Origin: JAHFLQ01 sp964432465
GTDB taxonomy: Bacteria; Patescibacteriota; Minisyncoccia; UBA6257; WO2-44-18
Assembly (NCBI GenBank): GCA_964432465.1
Contig: CAYSNI010000023.1
Span: 1 to 29,463 of the forward strand
Length of the DNA: 29,463 nt
Direction: 5' to 3'
Position 1 is the first letter of the stretch, and each line of letters starts with the position of its first letter. The notes below the pieces were generated by a model. The model saw nothing but the letters and a program-made list of their open reading frames with translations, did not search any database and was not told the DNA's origin. The position numbers and the translations under genes were made by a program. Positions 13,365 through 20,716 of the stretch are shown one piece after another.

Positions 13365-15422
13365 ATGAACGAGCCTCGCAAGAAAGATCATCTCGATCTG
13401 GATAAGTTGCTGCAGGAAGATTTGCAGCGACAGCGCGAATTCAAGCACGTGGAAATGCCCTTTGCGGATTATTTGGCGAAGCTCGAGGAGGATCCTCGGA
13501 TCGCCCAGAATTCTGCCGCGCGCATCTTGGAAATGATTTTGGAAGCTGGAATGGAAACCATTCCGGACTCCGAACGCTTCAACGATGCCGACACGAGTTA
13601 CAAGTTTTTTTCTAAGGAACTTTTCGGACTCGAGGAGCCGATTCGCCAAGTGGTTGACCACTTTCGGGCGGGCGCCAACCGTCTGTCCACTGGTAAGCAA
13701 ATTTTGCTTCTGGCTGGGCCGACGGCTTCCGGCAAGTCTAGCTGTGCCAAGAAGATCAAGGATGGCCTTGAGCAGTACAATAAGCGCCCGGTCTTTCGGA
13801 TTAAGGGCTGCCCGATCAATGAAGAGCCGCTTCGTCTGGTGCCACCGGGTCCGACCCGGGAGGCGTTAGAGAAGAAGCTCAACGTGAAGATCAAGGGAGA
13901 CCTTTGTCCGACCTGTCGGGCCAATCTGCTGGCTAACTTCAAGGAGGGCGTAGACGTTCACTGGGAAAAAGTTCCCGTGGAGACGTTTAAGTTTTCGACG
14001 CAGACCGGTACTGGTATCGGTTCGTTCGAGCCTTCTGACAAGAAGACGGCGGATGTCAGCCAGTTGATTGGTCGCGAGAATATCGCGGTCACCTCGACGA
14101 AGGGTTACGACGATCCGAATTCGTACGAACTCAAAGGTGGAGAGATCTTCAAGGGCCATCGAGGCCTTGTCGAGCTCCGTGAGATGATCAAGTCTCCGGA
14201 GGAGATGCTCTGGATCTTCATCAGTGTCGCTGAAGAGCAGGAAGTGAAGGTTCAGGGATCCAGCTTCCCGCACATCAGCGTCGATGTTGTTTTGCTGGGT
14301 CATACCAATCTCTCCGAGTACAAGAAGTTTTCCAGCCGTGAAGAAAATGCGGCCTTGCACGATCGGATCTACGTAGTCTACTTCCCTTATCCGCTGCGCA
14401 TCAGAGATGAGGTGAGGATCTACCGAAAGCTGATTGAGTCCGAGAGTGATTTCTTGACGCTGAAAAGGTGTCACATTGCTCCGGGCGCCTTAGAGCTGGC
14501 CGCGACTTTCGCGGTGATGACTAGGTTGGTTGAGCCACCGAATGAGGATATCGATTATCTTACGAAGGCCAAGATCTACAATGGCGATAAGGCGTTGACT
14601 AATCGCAGTCGCGAAGAAGATCCGGTCGATATCCGTGAACTTCTTGATCAGGGTCAAGAAAATCCTGAGATCGACAAGCGTGAGGGAATGTTTGGCATGA
14701 GCTCTCGTGACGTGCTGGCGGCAATTAACAATGCCCTGGTTCGTTACGGTGAGGACGGCTGCCTTACCCCACTCAAGGTCATTCAGGCTTTGCGGCAGGT
14801 GTTCGATCACCGGATGGGTTATCACCCTGAAGACATCGAACGTTTCAAGGAGATGCTGGTCGCGGCTGAGAAGGACTCGATTATGGTCGAGTATAAGGAT
14901 TTCATTAGGGAAGCGGTTACGACTGCTTTTCTGAATGCTTATAAAGATCTAGCTCGGGAGTTGTACGATCAGTACATAACCGAAGCGCAGTTCGCTCGTG
15001 ATCAAAAACGGAAGTTTACCGGCGGACGGATGATGGAGCTGAAAAAGGATCCACTCACCGGCCGGCCCAAGGAACCGAATCTGAAACTTCTGCGCTCGAT
15101 TGAGGATCAGATGGGTATTTCCGATAGCGAAGCGGAAAATTATCGTGGTGAGTTGCTGGAATTGAAGGGCAGTCTCAAAGATCAGGGAAAGGAACTGGCC
15201 TTCGGTAATGGAACTTATCCGCCACTTGATGAGGGTGTGAAAAAGAAGCTGATGGCTGAAAGTAAGGCCACCTTAACTGCAGTGCTGAATACTAACAACG
15301 CGAAAAACCAAGAAGAGACTCTTCGGGCGAAGCAGCTCTTTGATGGGCTCTCCGAAGGAGGCTTTTGCAAGGTTTGCGCCAAGGAAGCCGTTGAACAGGC
15401 TCGCGAGATCTTCGAATCCTGA
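13365..15422 (+). CDS. prkA: PrkA-family AAA+ serine kinase/protease
   Basis: A 685-residue PrkA (E. coli YeaG is about 644). The AAA+ domain has Walker A GPTASGKSS at 118-126, preceded by the FFGLEEPI-like segment KELFGLEEPIRQVVDHF. The family-specific KGCPINEEPLRLVPP is present, followed by a CPTC pair near 178-181. Further on are VVLLGHTNLSEYKKF and HDRIYVVYFPYPLR, which match the conserved PrkA core. The C-terminal part carries the kinase-like region and ends in a CKVC pair. PrkA is described as a Ser/Thr kinase in stress and sporulation, and more recently as possibly protease-like. It acts with YeaH and SpoVR, both encoded next. I chose ATG 13365 because GGAGGGG precedes it. Lys codons are mostly AAG, unlike A-rich neighbours, hinting at high expression or transfer. 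Confidence 0.92.
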   Translation: MNEPRKKDHLDLDKLLQEDLQRQREFKHVEMPFADYLAKLEEDPRIAQNSAARILEMILEAGMETIPDSERFNDADTSYKFFSKELFGLEEPIRQVVDHFRAGANRLSTGKQILLLAGPTASGKSSCAKKIKDGLEQYNKRPVFRIKGCPINEEPLRLVPPGPTREALEKKLNVKIKGDLCPTCRANLLANFKEGVDVHWEKVPVETFKFSTQTGTGIGSFEPSDKKTADVSQLIGRENIAVTSTKGYDDPNSYELKGGEIFKGHRGLVELREMIKSPEEMLWIFISVAEEQEVKVQGSSFPHISVDVVLLGHTNLSEYKKFSSREENAALHDRIYVVYFPYPLRIRDEVRIYRKLIESESDFLTLKRCHIAPGALELAATFAVMTRLVEPPNEDIDYLTKAKIYNGDKALTNRSREEDPVDIRELLDQGQENPEIDKREGMFGMSSRDVLAAINNALVRYGEDGCLTPLKVIQALRQVFDHRMGYHPEDIERFKEMLVAAEKDSIMVEYKDFIREAVTTAFLNAYKDLARELYDQYITEAQFARDQKRKFTGGRMMELKKDPLTGRPKEPNLKLLRSIEDQMGISDSEAENYRGELLELKGSLKDQGKELAFGNGTYPPLDEGVKKKLMAESKATLTAVLNTNNAKNQEETLRAKQLFDGLSEGGFCKVCAKEAVEQAREIFES

Positions 15423-15447
15423 CCATTTCTTGAATTCTGAATATGCT

Positions 15448-15477
15448 ACCCCCGACTTTACGTCGGGGGTTTTTTAT
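15448..15477 (+). terminator. Intrinsic terminator between prkA and yeaH
   Basis: ACCCCCGAC (15448-15456) pairs with GTCGGGGGT (15462-15470), followed by TTTTTTATT. It should reduce read-through into yeaH/spoVR, or mark a separate promoter (a TAATAT is at 15480-15485). Confidence 0.85.
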
Positions 15478-15522
15478 TCTAATATGTACCCAGTTCTTCA
15501 AATATTTTTAGGAGTTCAAGCT

Positions 15523-16842
15523 ATGCCGATTTCAGTTCCGGAGCCGGTTGAAGAGCGTGGCAAAAAGGATGCCCGACGGCATCGCGACAAGCAGAAGGAG
15601 ATTCTCAAAGAAAGACTTCCGGAATTAATTGGCAACGAGGATATTATTACCGGAAAGCGTAACCGGATTGTGAAAATTCGAATTCGCAGTTTGGACATTC
15701 CGCACTTTCGCCCTGCTCAAGAAGAGGAAGGCGGAGGAATTGGTCAGGGTGACGGCCGGGAAGGCGACCCCATCGGTCAACGTCCCGTTCCTGGCGCCGG
15801 TGGCGCTGGTGGTGATGAGTCCGGCGATCACATGATTGATACGGAAGTGGATCTTTCCGAAGCCATTGAGATGATGTTGGAAGATCTCGGACTACCGAAT
15901 CTTCAGCCGAAAAATGTAAAGGAATTTATGGTCTCGCTCGGTATTAATTTTGAAGGTCGGGACAAGATCGGACCGCGTCCGCTGATGGATAACAAGGCGA
16001 CTGCTAAGGAAGGAATAAAGCGCTTTTGGCACTTTTTACGGCATCTCCAGAAGGAGAGCGGCCGTGACGAACTGGCGTGTTACGACGCTCTAGTGAAAAC
16101 TAAGGGTATCATCAATGACGCATTGAAACTTCTCGCTGACGTTAACTTTCGAGCGGTCTCTACGGAGATTGTTCCGTTTCCGATCGTCTATCACGATGAC
16201 GAACGTTATCATCGTATTGAGGAAGCAGAAGCGCCTCAATCTCAGGCGGTAGTAATTGCGATGATGGACGTTTCCGGATCGATGGATGATATGAAGAAGT
16301 ACCTCGCTCGTTCGATGCTGTTCTGGATTGTGGAATTTCTCCGGGTTACTTACAAACAGCTGGAGGTTCGATTTATCATTCATGACTCCGAGGCAAAGTT
16401 AGTGGACGAACATGATTTCTTTCATACCAATGAGTCCGGTGGAACTACCAGTTCATCGGCCTATAAACTTGCCGGTGAGTTGATCGATTCTGAATATCCG
16501 ACCAGTGAGTGGAACGTTTACTGTTTCCATTTCTCCGACGGTGATGATTCTTCACCGGCAGCGGCGATTCTGGAAGTTATCAATCTGATTGACCGGGGCA
16601 TTAACTTATTTGGTTATGGTGAGGTTGATTCGCCTAAACTCGGCTTAGGCGGTGATCGGCATCTGCTCAAGATGTTCAGTGCCGATCTGCCTAACGTAAT
16701 GAATTCGAATGATGACGGAACCTTTATGGTTGTCGGCAAAGCCGATTACCCGTTTTTAGGGATGAGGGTTGTTAGTAAGGAGGATATTCTTCCTTCTATC
16801 AAGCAGTTCCTAAGGAAGGAGCGGTGGGCTTATGATGAATAA
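15523..16842 (+). CDS. yeaH: YeaH/YhbH family protein (DUF444, von Willebrand A domain)
   Basis: A 439-residue DUF444 protein. The N-terminus is basic and highly charged, with a Gly-rich linker near 65-105. The C-terminal half is a von Willebrand A domain with a complete MIDAS start: Asp249, Ser251, Ser253 in MDVSGSMDD. NESGGTTSSSAY supplies the later Thr, and WNVYCFHFSDGDDSS the second Asp loop. These bind a divalent metal and usually mediate protein contacts. Family members sit between prkA and spoVR in many bacteria. I set the start at ATG 15523, preceded by AGGAG. The stop overlaps the spoVR start by 11 nt, so the two are coupled. Confidence 0.92.
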   Translation: MPISVPEPVEERGKKDARRHRDKQKEILKERLPELIGNEDIITGKRNRIVKIRIRSLDIPHFRPAQEEEGGGIGQGDGREGDPIGQRPVPGAGGAGGDESGDHMIDTEVDLSEAIEMMLEDLGLPNLQPKNVKEFMVSLGINFEGRDKIGPRPLMDNKATAKEGIKRFWHFLRHLQKESGRDELACYDALVKTKGIINDALKLLADVNFRAVSTEIVPFPIVYHDDERYHRIEEAEAPQSQAVVIAMMDVSGSMDDMKKYLARSMLFWIVEFLRVTYKQLEVRFIIHDSEAKLVDEHDFFHTNESGGTTSSSAYKLAGELIDSEYPTSEWNVYCFHFSDGDDSSPAAAILEVINLIDRGINLFGYGEVDSPKLGLGGDRHLLKMFSADLPNVMNSNDDGTFMVVGKADYPFLGMRVVSKEDILPSIKQFLRKERWAYDE

Positions 16843-18355
16843 AACGGACCTTGCGCGTTTAGAGGTAATTGAGCGGGAAATCCGCCGGATTGCTGAAGCG
16901 GAAGGATTAGCCACAACTGAAGTAGATTTTCAGATCGTTCCGGCTAGTCGGGTGATTGAAGGCATGGCTTACAACTTTCCTATAAATTTCTCACATTGGT
17001 CGCACGGGCGTGACTATGATCGTATTCGGACCATTTATGAGAATACAATGCATGGGATTCCTTACGAACAAGTTTGGAATTTTGATACTCCCAAGGCGTT
17101 GATGGCCGAGACCAATCCTTTCGCCCTGCATGCTTTCGTGGTCGCGCATGTCTATGGTCACGTTGATTTCTTCCTCCGAAATAAGTTTACCCAGCGTGGA
17201 CGAACTTTTTCGGATGTTGCTGAAGAGGCACGGAACGCGGCCGATCGTTTTCTCAAGTATGAGCAGCGGTTTGGAGCGGATCAAGTGGAAGGGGTTATTG
17301 ATGCCGGTCTCTCAATTCGATGGCATCAGCATCCTGACGTATTTTTCGAAGAGGCGGACGAAGACGAGATTCGCGGTCGGATGATTGAGCTGGAACGGGC
17401 TAGGTTATCCTACGGACGGAATCCGGTCAGCATGATTGAAAAGGCTTTGACCCCTCCAGAAATAAAAATGATCGAGGATCGGATCCGTCGTCTTGGACAT
17501 AAGACGCCACCGGAACCCACCTATGATCTGCTCGGGTATATTATCCGGAATTCTAAGCGCCCGCTGGCGGCCTGGATGAAGGATGTTCTCTCGGTGATTC
17601 GTAATCAGGCACGATCACTTATGCCTAACGGCCGAACTAAGATGCTCAACGAAGGTTGGGCAAGTTACTGGCACGTGCGGATCATGCGTAAACTTTTTGA
17701 AGCGGGTCTCCTGACTCCGGAAGAGCATGGCGTGTTTAATAAGTATCACGCCGGTGTGACTAGAGAGAATAAGGCCACGATAAATCCTTATCGTCTTGGT
17801 TTGGCCTTGTACGAACATGTAGAAGATCAGTGGAATATGGGCCGCTTTGGATCTGAGTACGAAAAATGCCAGGATCCGTATGAGCGCGCTCATTGGGACA
17901 CTAAAGCCGGTGAAGGCCGGAAAAAGATTTTCGAAGTTAGCTCCTCTTACAGTGACCGGATGGCGGTAGAAAATTTGTTTAGCGATGAATTCATCCGCGA
18001 ACAGAGGATCTACATTTACAAGCCATTCAAAGAGGACGATCAGATTGTTTACCGTATCGTTGAAAAAAGACCGGCCAAGATTAGGGAAATTCTCAAGCGA
18101 GAGATGAGCTTCAGTAATGTGCCCCAGATTACCGTGGAAGACGGCAATCTGAACGGTAGCAACCAACTTCTTTTGAAGCATCACTGGACCGGATTTGATT
18201 TGGATATTCTCTATTGCGAGAAGACTCTCGATAAAATTTTCCGCCTCTGGGGCCGGCCGATCTTCCTGGAAACTTTTCAGGAAAGCGAGCCTGTGCTTTG
18301 GCGGTATAACGGCCAGAAGCTGGAAAAAGGTGTGATCAAGGATCTCGCTAGTTAA
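16832..18355 (+). CDS. spoVR: SpoVR family protein (YcgB)
   Basis: A 507-residue SpoVR protein, essentially the family's full length (E. coli YcgB is about 510). Recognisable blocks are YNFPINFSHWSHGRDYDRI, PFALHAFVVAHVYGHVDFF, MLNEGWASYWHVRIM, and INPYRLGLALYEHVEDQWN. SpoVR is named for Bacillus spore cortex formation; its biochemistry is unsettled, and work on the PrkA-YeaH-SpoVR trio links it to envelope or peptidoglycan changes under stress. The many conserved His residues could bind metal; that is inference. ATG 16832 overlaps the yeaH stop (AAGGAG lies upstream); ATG 16835 is equally possible. A strong terminator follows. Confidence 0.93.
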   Translation: MMNKTDLARLEVIEREIRRIAEAEGLATTEVDFQIVPASRVIEGMAYNFPINFSHWSHGRDYDRIRTIYENTMHGIPYEQVWNFDTPKALMAETNPFALHAFVVAHVYGHVDFFLRNKFTQRGRTFSDVAEEARNAADRFLKYEQRFGADQVEGVIDAGLSIRWHQHPDVFFEEADEDEIRGRMIELERARLSYGRNPVSMIEKALTPPEIKMIEDRIRRLGHKTPPEPTYDLLGYIIRNSKRPLAAWMKDVLSVIRNQARSLMPNGRTKMLNEGWASYWHVRIMRKLFEAGLLTPEEHGVFNKYHAGVTRENKATINPYRLGLALYEHVEDQWNMGRFGSEYEKCQDPYERAHWDTKAGEGRKKIFEVSSSYSDRMAVENLFSDEFIREQRIYIYKPFKEDDQIVYRIVEKRPAKIREILKREMSFSNVPQITVEDGNLNGSNQLLLKHHWTGFDLDILYCEKTLDKIFRLWGRPIFLETFQESEPVLWRYNGQKLEKGVIKDLAS

Positions 18356-18364
18356 TAATAGATA

Positions 18365-18397
18365 CCCCTCCGAAATAACCTCGGAGGGGATTTTTAT
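18365..18397 (+). terminator. Intrinsic terminator after spoVR
   Basis: CCCCTCCGA (18365-18373) pairs with TCGGAGGGG (18381-18389), followed by TTTTT. The next promoter's -35 (18398-18403) begins at the end of the T-tract. Confidence 0.88.
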
Positions 18398-18426
18398 TTG
18401 ACATTCCGAATCTATTTAAATATTAT
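18398..18426 (+). promoter_or_regulatory. Strong promoter for the small gene after spoVR
   Basis: Consensus TTGACA (18398-18403), exact 17-bp spacer, TATTAT (18421-18426). It abuts the spoVR terminator and gives a ~20-nt leader with AGGAGG. Confidence 0.8.
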
Positions 18427-18453
18427 CTGAGCAGTTAATTCAGGAGGCTGACG

Positions 18454-18669
18454 GTGGTATCAATCCGGTATCAGTGGATGCTGAATAGAATCAAAGAACA
18501 ATCTGACATTACTCCTGGAGAGGACGAGAATCTCTACAAGGACGTGATCAGGTTTCAAAAAGAGAGGGAGATTACGTTTCAAGAAGCTCTGTTTTTGGCC
18601 CGTAAGGTTTACGAGAAAAGTATTCAGAATTTGTTAGTTTCTAGAAAGGATGATATTTGTGAAAATTAA
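18454..18669 (+). CDS. Small hypothetical protein
   Basis: A 71-residue helical, charged protein (MVSIRYQWMLNRIKEQSDI, ITFQEALFLARKVYEKS) with no motif I recognise. It begins with GTG at 18454, preceded by a perfect AGGAGG (18442-18447). A near-consensus promoter (TTGACA-17-TATTAT) and its own terminator make it an independent, well-expressed unit. It directly follows spoVR, but whether it belongs to the PrkA-YeaH-SpoVR system is unknown. The Ala/Phe-rich helix could be a protein-interaction or regulator segment. Confidence 0.75.
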   Translation: MVSIRYQWMLNRIKEQSDITPGEDENLYKDVIRFQKEREITFQEALFLARKVYEKSIQNLLVSRKDDICEN

Positions 18670-18690
18670 CCGCTCAAATGGGCGGTTTTT
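18668..18690 (+). terminator. Intrinsic terminator after the small gene
   Basis: AACCGCTC (18668-18675), AAAT loop, GGGCGGTT (18680-18687), and a T-run. It overlaps the stop region of the small gene and is followed 7 nt later by the rplJ leader promoter. Confidence 0.8.
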
Positions 18691-18696
18691 ATATGC

Positions 18697-18725
18697 TTGC
18701 TTTTTTAAAGACGATACGGTATGCT
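18697..18725 (+). promoter_or_regulatory. Promoter for the rplJ-rplL leader
   Basis: TTGCTT (18697-18702), 17-bp spacer, TATGCT (18720-18725). The predicted start at about 18732 coincides with the beginning of the L10 leader motif. Confidence 0.55.
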
Positions 18726-18731
18726 TGTTTT

Positions 18732-18929
18732 TAATCCGTAGACAGTAGGCATTTAAGTCCTGCCGAGGCAACTGACAGATAGCCGATAACAATTGACCTA
18801 CGACTTCTAGTTGTAAGTTAAAAGTTATTCGTTATAAGTTAGTGAACTTCTGCGGCCAAAAGGTCGTTTTTTATTTCCGCGAAGGCGGAAATATCCTGAG
18901 CCAACAAGCGAAGGATAATTAAAATAACA
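18732..18929 (+). ncRNA. Ribosomal protein L10 leader (autoregulatory mRNA element)
   Basis: CCGTAGACAGTAGGC (18736-18750), a short spacer, and CCTGCCGAGGC (18759-18769) match from memory the conserved core of the bacterial L10 leader, where the L10-L12 complex binds its own mRNA. Downstream, 18780-18842 is low-complexity A/T-rich drift sequence. Then come CGGCC-AAAA-GGTCG followed by TTTTTT (18854-18875), which could be a weak attenuator, and a hairpin ATTTCCGC/GCGGAAAT (18871-18890). The element lies just upstream of rplJ, as expected. Confidence 0.75.
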
Positions 18930-19589
18930 ATGTTAACTAAAGAACAAAAGAAGAAGCATGTAGAGCTCGGCGAATCTCTTTTGAAGAAGAGCAAGACTCT
19001 GGTCTTTGTCGACTTCGCGGGAGTGGATACGGGTTCCGTGCGAAATATCAAGGTAGAGGTGCGTAAGACCGGTGCGAGCTTTAAAGTTATTAAGAAGCGC
19101 TTACTCCGCATCGCGCTGAAGAACTCCGGAATCGATTTCGATCCGATGCAGTTTCCGGCGCAGGTAGGCACTTTCTTCATTCCTGAAGACTTGAGCTCTG
19201 TTGCCGGTCCGATCTTCAAATTCGCCAAATCTTTGGTGAAAGAGAAGAAAGAGTTCAAAGTCCTAGGCGCTTACGACCTGACAACCAAGATGGCGATTCC
19301 GGTGGAAGAGTTTAACGCGGTAGCGAAATTGCCGGGCAGGGAGGTTCTTCTCTCAATGGTTCTCGGCGCGATTACCGGCCCGTTGCGCGCTTTCATGTAT
19401 ATCGCTCAAGAAATTGCCAAGAAGCCCTTCGGCGCTGCTCAGGGCGGGCAGTTGGTACCGGCAACGGCTCCAGCGCCAGCGGCGACTCCTGCCACTCCTG
19501 AAGTCGCGGCTGTGCCGGCTCCTGAAGTCAGTCAGTCAACTACGGTCGAACCCTCTGCCGCTAAAGCTATAGAGGGCGAAGTAAAATAA
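18930..19589 (+). CDS. rplJ: 50S ribosomal protein L10
   Basis: A 219-residue L10, the base of the L7/L12 stalk. MLTKEQKKKHVELGESLLKK, TLVFVDFAGV and KVIKKRLLRIALKNSG are the family N-terminus. The later helices that carry L12 dimers (AITGPLRAFMYIAQEIA) are intact. The C-terminus is extended by about 45 Ala/Pro/Val/Thr-rich residues beyond usual L10, apparently disordered. There is no Shine-Dalgarno site. Upstream is the L10 leader motif, so autoregulation is likely. rplL follows 20 bp later. Confidence 0.95.
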   Translation: MLTKEQKKKHVELGESLLKKSKTLVFVDFAGVDTGSVRNIKVEVRKTGASFKVIKKRLLRIALKNSGIDFDPMQFPAQVGTFFIPEDLSSVAGPIFKFAKSLVKEKKEFKVLGAYDLTTKMAIPVEEFNAVAKLPGREVLLSMVLGAITGPLRAFMYIAQEIAKKPFGAAQGGQLVPATAPAPAATPATPEVAAVPAPEVSQSTTVEPSAAKAIEGEVK

Positions 19590-19609
19590 TAAAAAAATTA
19601 AAAACTAAA

Positions 19610-19981
19610 ATGGATAAATTTGAACAAATCATCAACCTGGTCAGCGAGCTCAAAGTTACCGAGCTTGCGGATCTTGTGAAGAAAATGGAAGAGAAATTCG
19701 GTGTTTCAGCGGCGATGCCGGTAGCGGCAGGCGGTGCGAGCGCCGGAGCTGGAGCGGAAGCTGAAGAGAAAACCGCGTGGAAAGTGATGTTGAAAGAAGG
19801 TGGCCAGCAGAAGATCCAGGTCATCAAGGTTCTGCGTGAGGCCACAGGCCTCGGCTTGAAAGAAGCTAAGGATATGGTGGATGCCGCTCCGAAAGTGGTC
19901 AAGGAAGGCCTCAAGAAAGAGGAAGCCGAAGAACTCAAGAAGAAGTTGGAGACAGTGGGTGCAACAGTTGAATTACAATAA
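19610..19981 (+). CDS. rplL: 50S ribosomal protein L7/L12
   Basis: A 123-residue L12. The N-terminal dimerisation helices (MDKFEQIINLVSELKVTELA) are followed by an Ala/Gly-rich hinge (AAGGASAGAGAEAEE). The C-terminal domain has KIQVIKVLREATGLGLKEAK and VDAAPKVVKEGLKKEEAEEL, the surface that recruits translation factors. It is normal length, the second gene of the rplJ-rplL operon, and ends at a strong terminator. No Shine-Dalgarno site precedes the ATG; the 20-nt gap is A-rich. Confidence 0.97.
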   Translation: MDKFEQIINLVSELKVTELADLVKKMEEKFGVSAAMPVAAGGASAGAGAEAEEKTAWKVMLKEGGQQKIQVIKVLREATGLGLKEAKDMVDAAPKVVKEGLKKEEAEELKKKLETVGATVELQ

Positions 19982-19991
19982 ACTTTGTAAT

Positions 19992-20024
19992 AAAAAGAGA
20001 GCGGATTCGCTCTCTTTTTATTTT
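19992..20024 (+). terminator. Intrinsic terminator after rplL
   Basis: AAAAAGAGAGCG (19992-20003), loop GATT, CGCTCTCTTTTT (20008-20019), followed by ATTTT. A 12-bp stem. Confidence 0.92.
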
Positions 20025-20062
20025 CGGTAGCTTTATACTTATTCGGCACAACTGGACATAGG

Positions 20063-20091
20063 TTTACAAAAATGGCCTATTTTGTTATACT
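20063..20091 (+). promoter_or_regulatory. Promoter for the small zinc-ribbon gene
   Basis: TTTACA (20063-20068), exact 17-bp spacer, TATACT (20086-20091). The predicted start is near 20098, leaving a leader with AGGAGC. Confidence 0.7.
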
Positions 20092-20122
20092 TACCTCAGT
20101 AATTTTTATAAGGAGCGGCTCT

Positions 20123-20329
20123 ATGCTGGGCAAGGATGAAGCGAATTACGCTGACGGTCGTGGCTATCGAGTTGTGGCAGCGCGCTTTCGCGATTATGGT
20201 CCTGCGGTAAAGGCTTTTCGAAAGGGAAGACTTTGCTTTGATTGCAATAAACCGCTAAGCATCTACAATCCCGGCAGGAAGTGCAATCCATGCAAAATCC
20301 GCAAGTTTTTTGGATCTGGTGCTGAGTAG
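20123..20329 (+). CDS. Small zinc-ribbon-like hypothetical protein
   Basis: A 68-residue basic protein. The C-terminal half has CFDC (near 42-45) and CNPC (near 59-62), spaced like a four-Cys zinc ribbon, with RKFFGSGAE at the end. The N-terminal half is Arg/Ala-rich. I recognise no family. The spacing suggests nucleic-acid binding, but that is not shown. ATG 20123 is preceded by AGGAGC (20111-20116) and a good promoter (TTTACA-17-TATACT), and a terminator follows the stop. It is therefore an independent, probably expressed unit. Confidence 0.75.
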   Translation: MLGKDEANYADGRGYRVVAARFRDYGPAVKAFRKGRLCFDCNKPLSIYNPGRKCNPCKIRKFFGSGAE

Positions 20330-20340
20330 CAGAAAAATTA

Positions 20341-20370
20341 CCCTCGCGGAATGCGGGGGCTTTTTATTTT
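20341..20370 (+). terminator. Intrinsic terminator after the zinc-ribbon gene
   Basis: CCCTCGC (20341-20347) pairs with GCGGGGG (20353-20359), followed by CTTTTTATTTTT. On the minus strand it also follows the degenerate tRNA 3' end at 20372-20388, so it may act in both directions. Confidence 0.75.
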
Positions 20371-20371
20371 T

Positions 20372-20608
20372 GTGCGCCTTGTTGGGATTAAAGTTTCGTC
20401 CCGCCACCGCTTTCTCTGCGGCTCGACTCACCGGACCTATCGCCGCACCCCGACCCCTTTTGGACACCTTCGGTTTCCAACGGGCACTTTCCCGCGGGAA
20501 AGCGCCCTGCCTTCCTGACCGGGGTGCGGCTAGGTCCGATCCCAGACGAGGAAATTAAAATACCGAGCATTGCTCGGTATTTTAATTTCTAGTGCGCCTT
20601 GTTGGGAT
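20372..20608. repeat. 17-bp direct repeats from a tRNA 3' end flanking nested palindromes
   Basis: GTGCGCCTTGTTGGGAT occurs at 20372-20388 and 20592-20608, both matching the 3' end of a minus-strand tRNA. Between them, 20431-20452 pairs with 20519-20538 (a ~20-bp stem with one bulge). This encloses the GGGCACTTTCCC/GGGAAAGCGCCC hairpin (20480-20505) and a smaller hairpin. Then comes a 39-bp near-perfect palindrome at 20551-20589. No protein gene is visible. The arrangement resembles a small integrated or tRNA-derived element, or a structured RNA read on the minus strand. Confidence 0.6.
20551..20589 (-). terminator. Long palindrome, probable terminator of the tRNA-like copy
   Basis: A 19-bp perfect stem (20551-20569 with 20571-20589) with A/T-rich outer arms. 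On the minus strand it lies directly after the degenerate tRNA 3' half at 20593 and has T-rich flanks on both sides. Confidence 0.65.
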
Positions 20609-20646
20609 CGGACCAACGACCTTTTCAATGTGAATGGAACGCTCTC
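20593..20646 (-). pseudogene. tRNA-Val(CAC) 3' half, 5' half lost
   Basis: Read on the minus strand this aligns without gaps, from the end of the D arm to the discriminator, with the intact tRNA-Val at 20717-20788. It includes the same CAC anticodon loop. The T stem differs by paired changes (GCAGG/CCTGC becomes GTTGG/CCAAC), so it once evolved as a working tRNA. One anticodon-stem pair is now mismatched. The acceptor 3' strand AAGGCGC has no GCGCCTT partner, because everything 5' of the D arm is replaced by unrelated sequence containing TATAAT. I consider it non-functional as a tRNA. Confidence 0.7.
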
Positions 20647-20716
20647 CCGGGGCGGCCATTATAAAATATTGAACGCCCGTCTCGGCCTGCTGGCCTCGAC
20701 CCACTTCGCTAAAGTG

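Noticed and set aside
13866..14474. Minus-strand ORF of 202 residues inside prkA
   Set aside because: Shadow of the PrkA core, whose motifs are continuous on the plus strand.
20431..20540. SRP RNA, suggested by GGTCAGGAAGGCAG on the minus strand
   Set aside because: The conserved apical GGAA loop with the flanking AGCAG side is not present.
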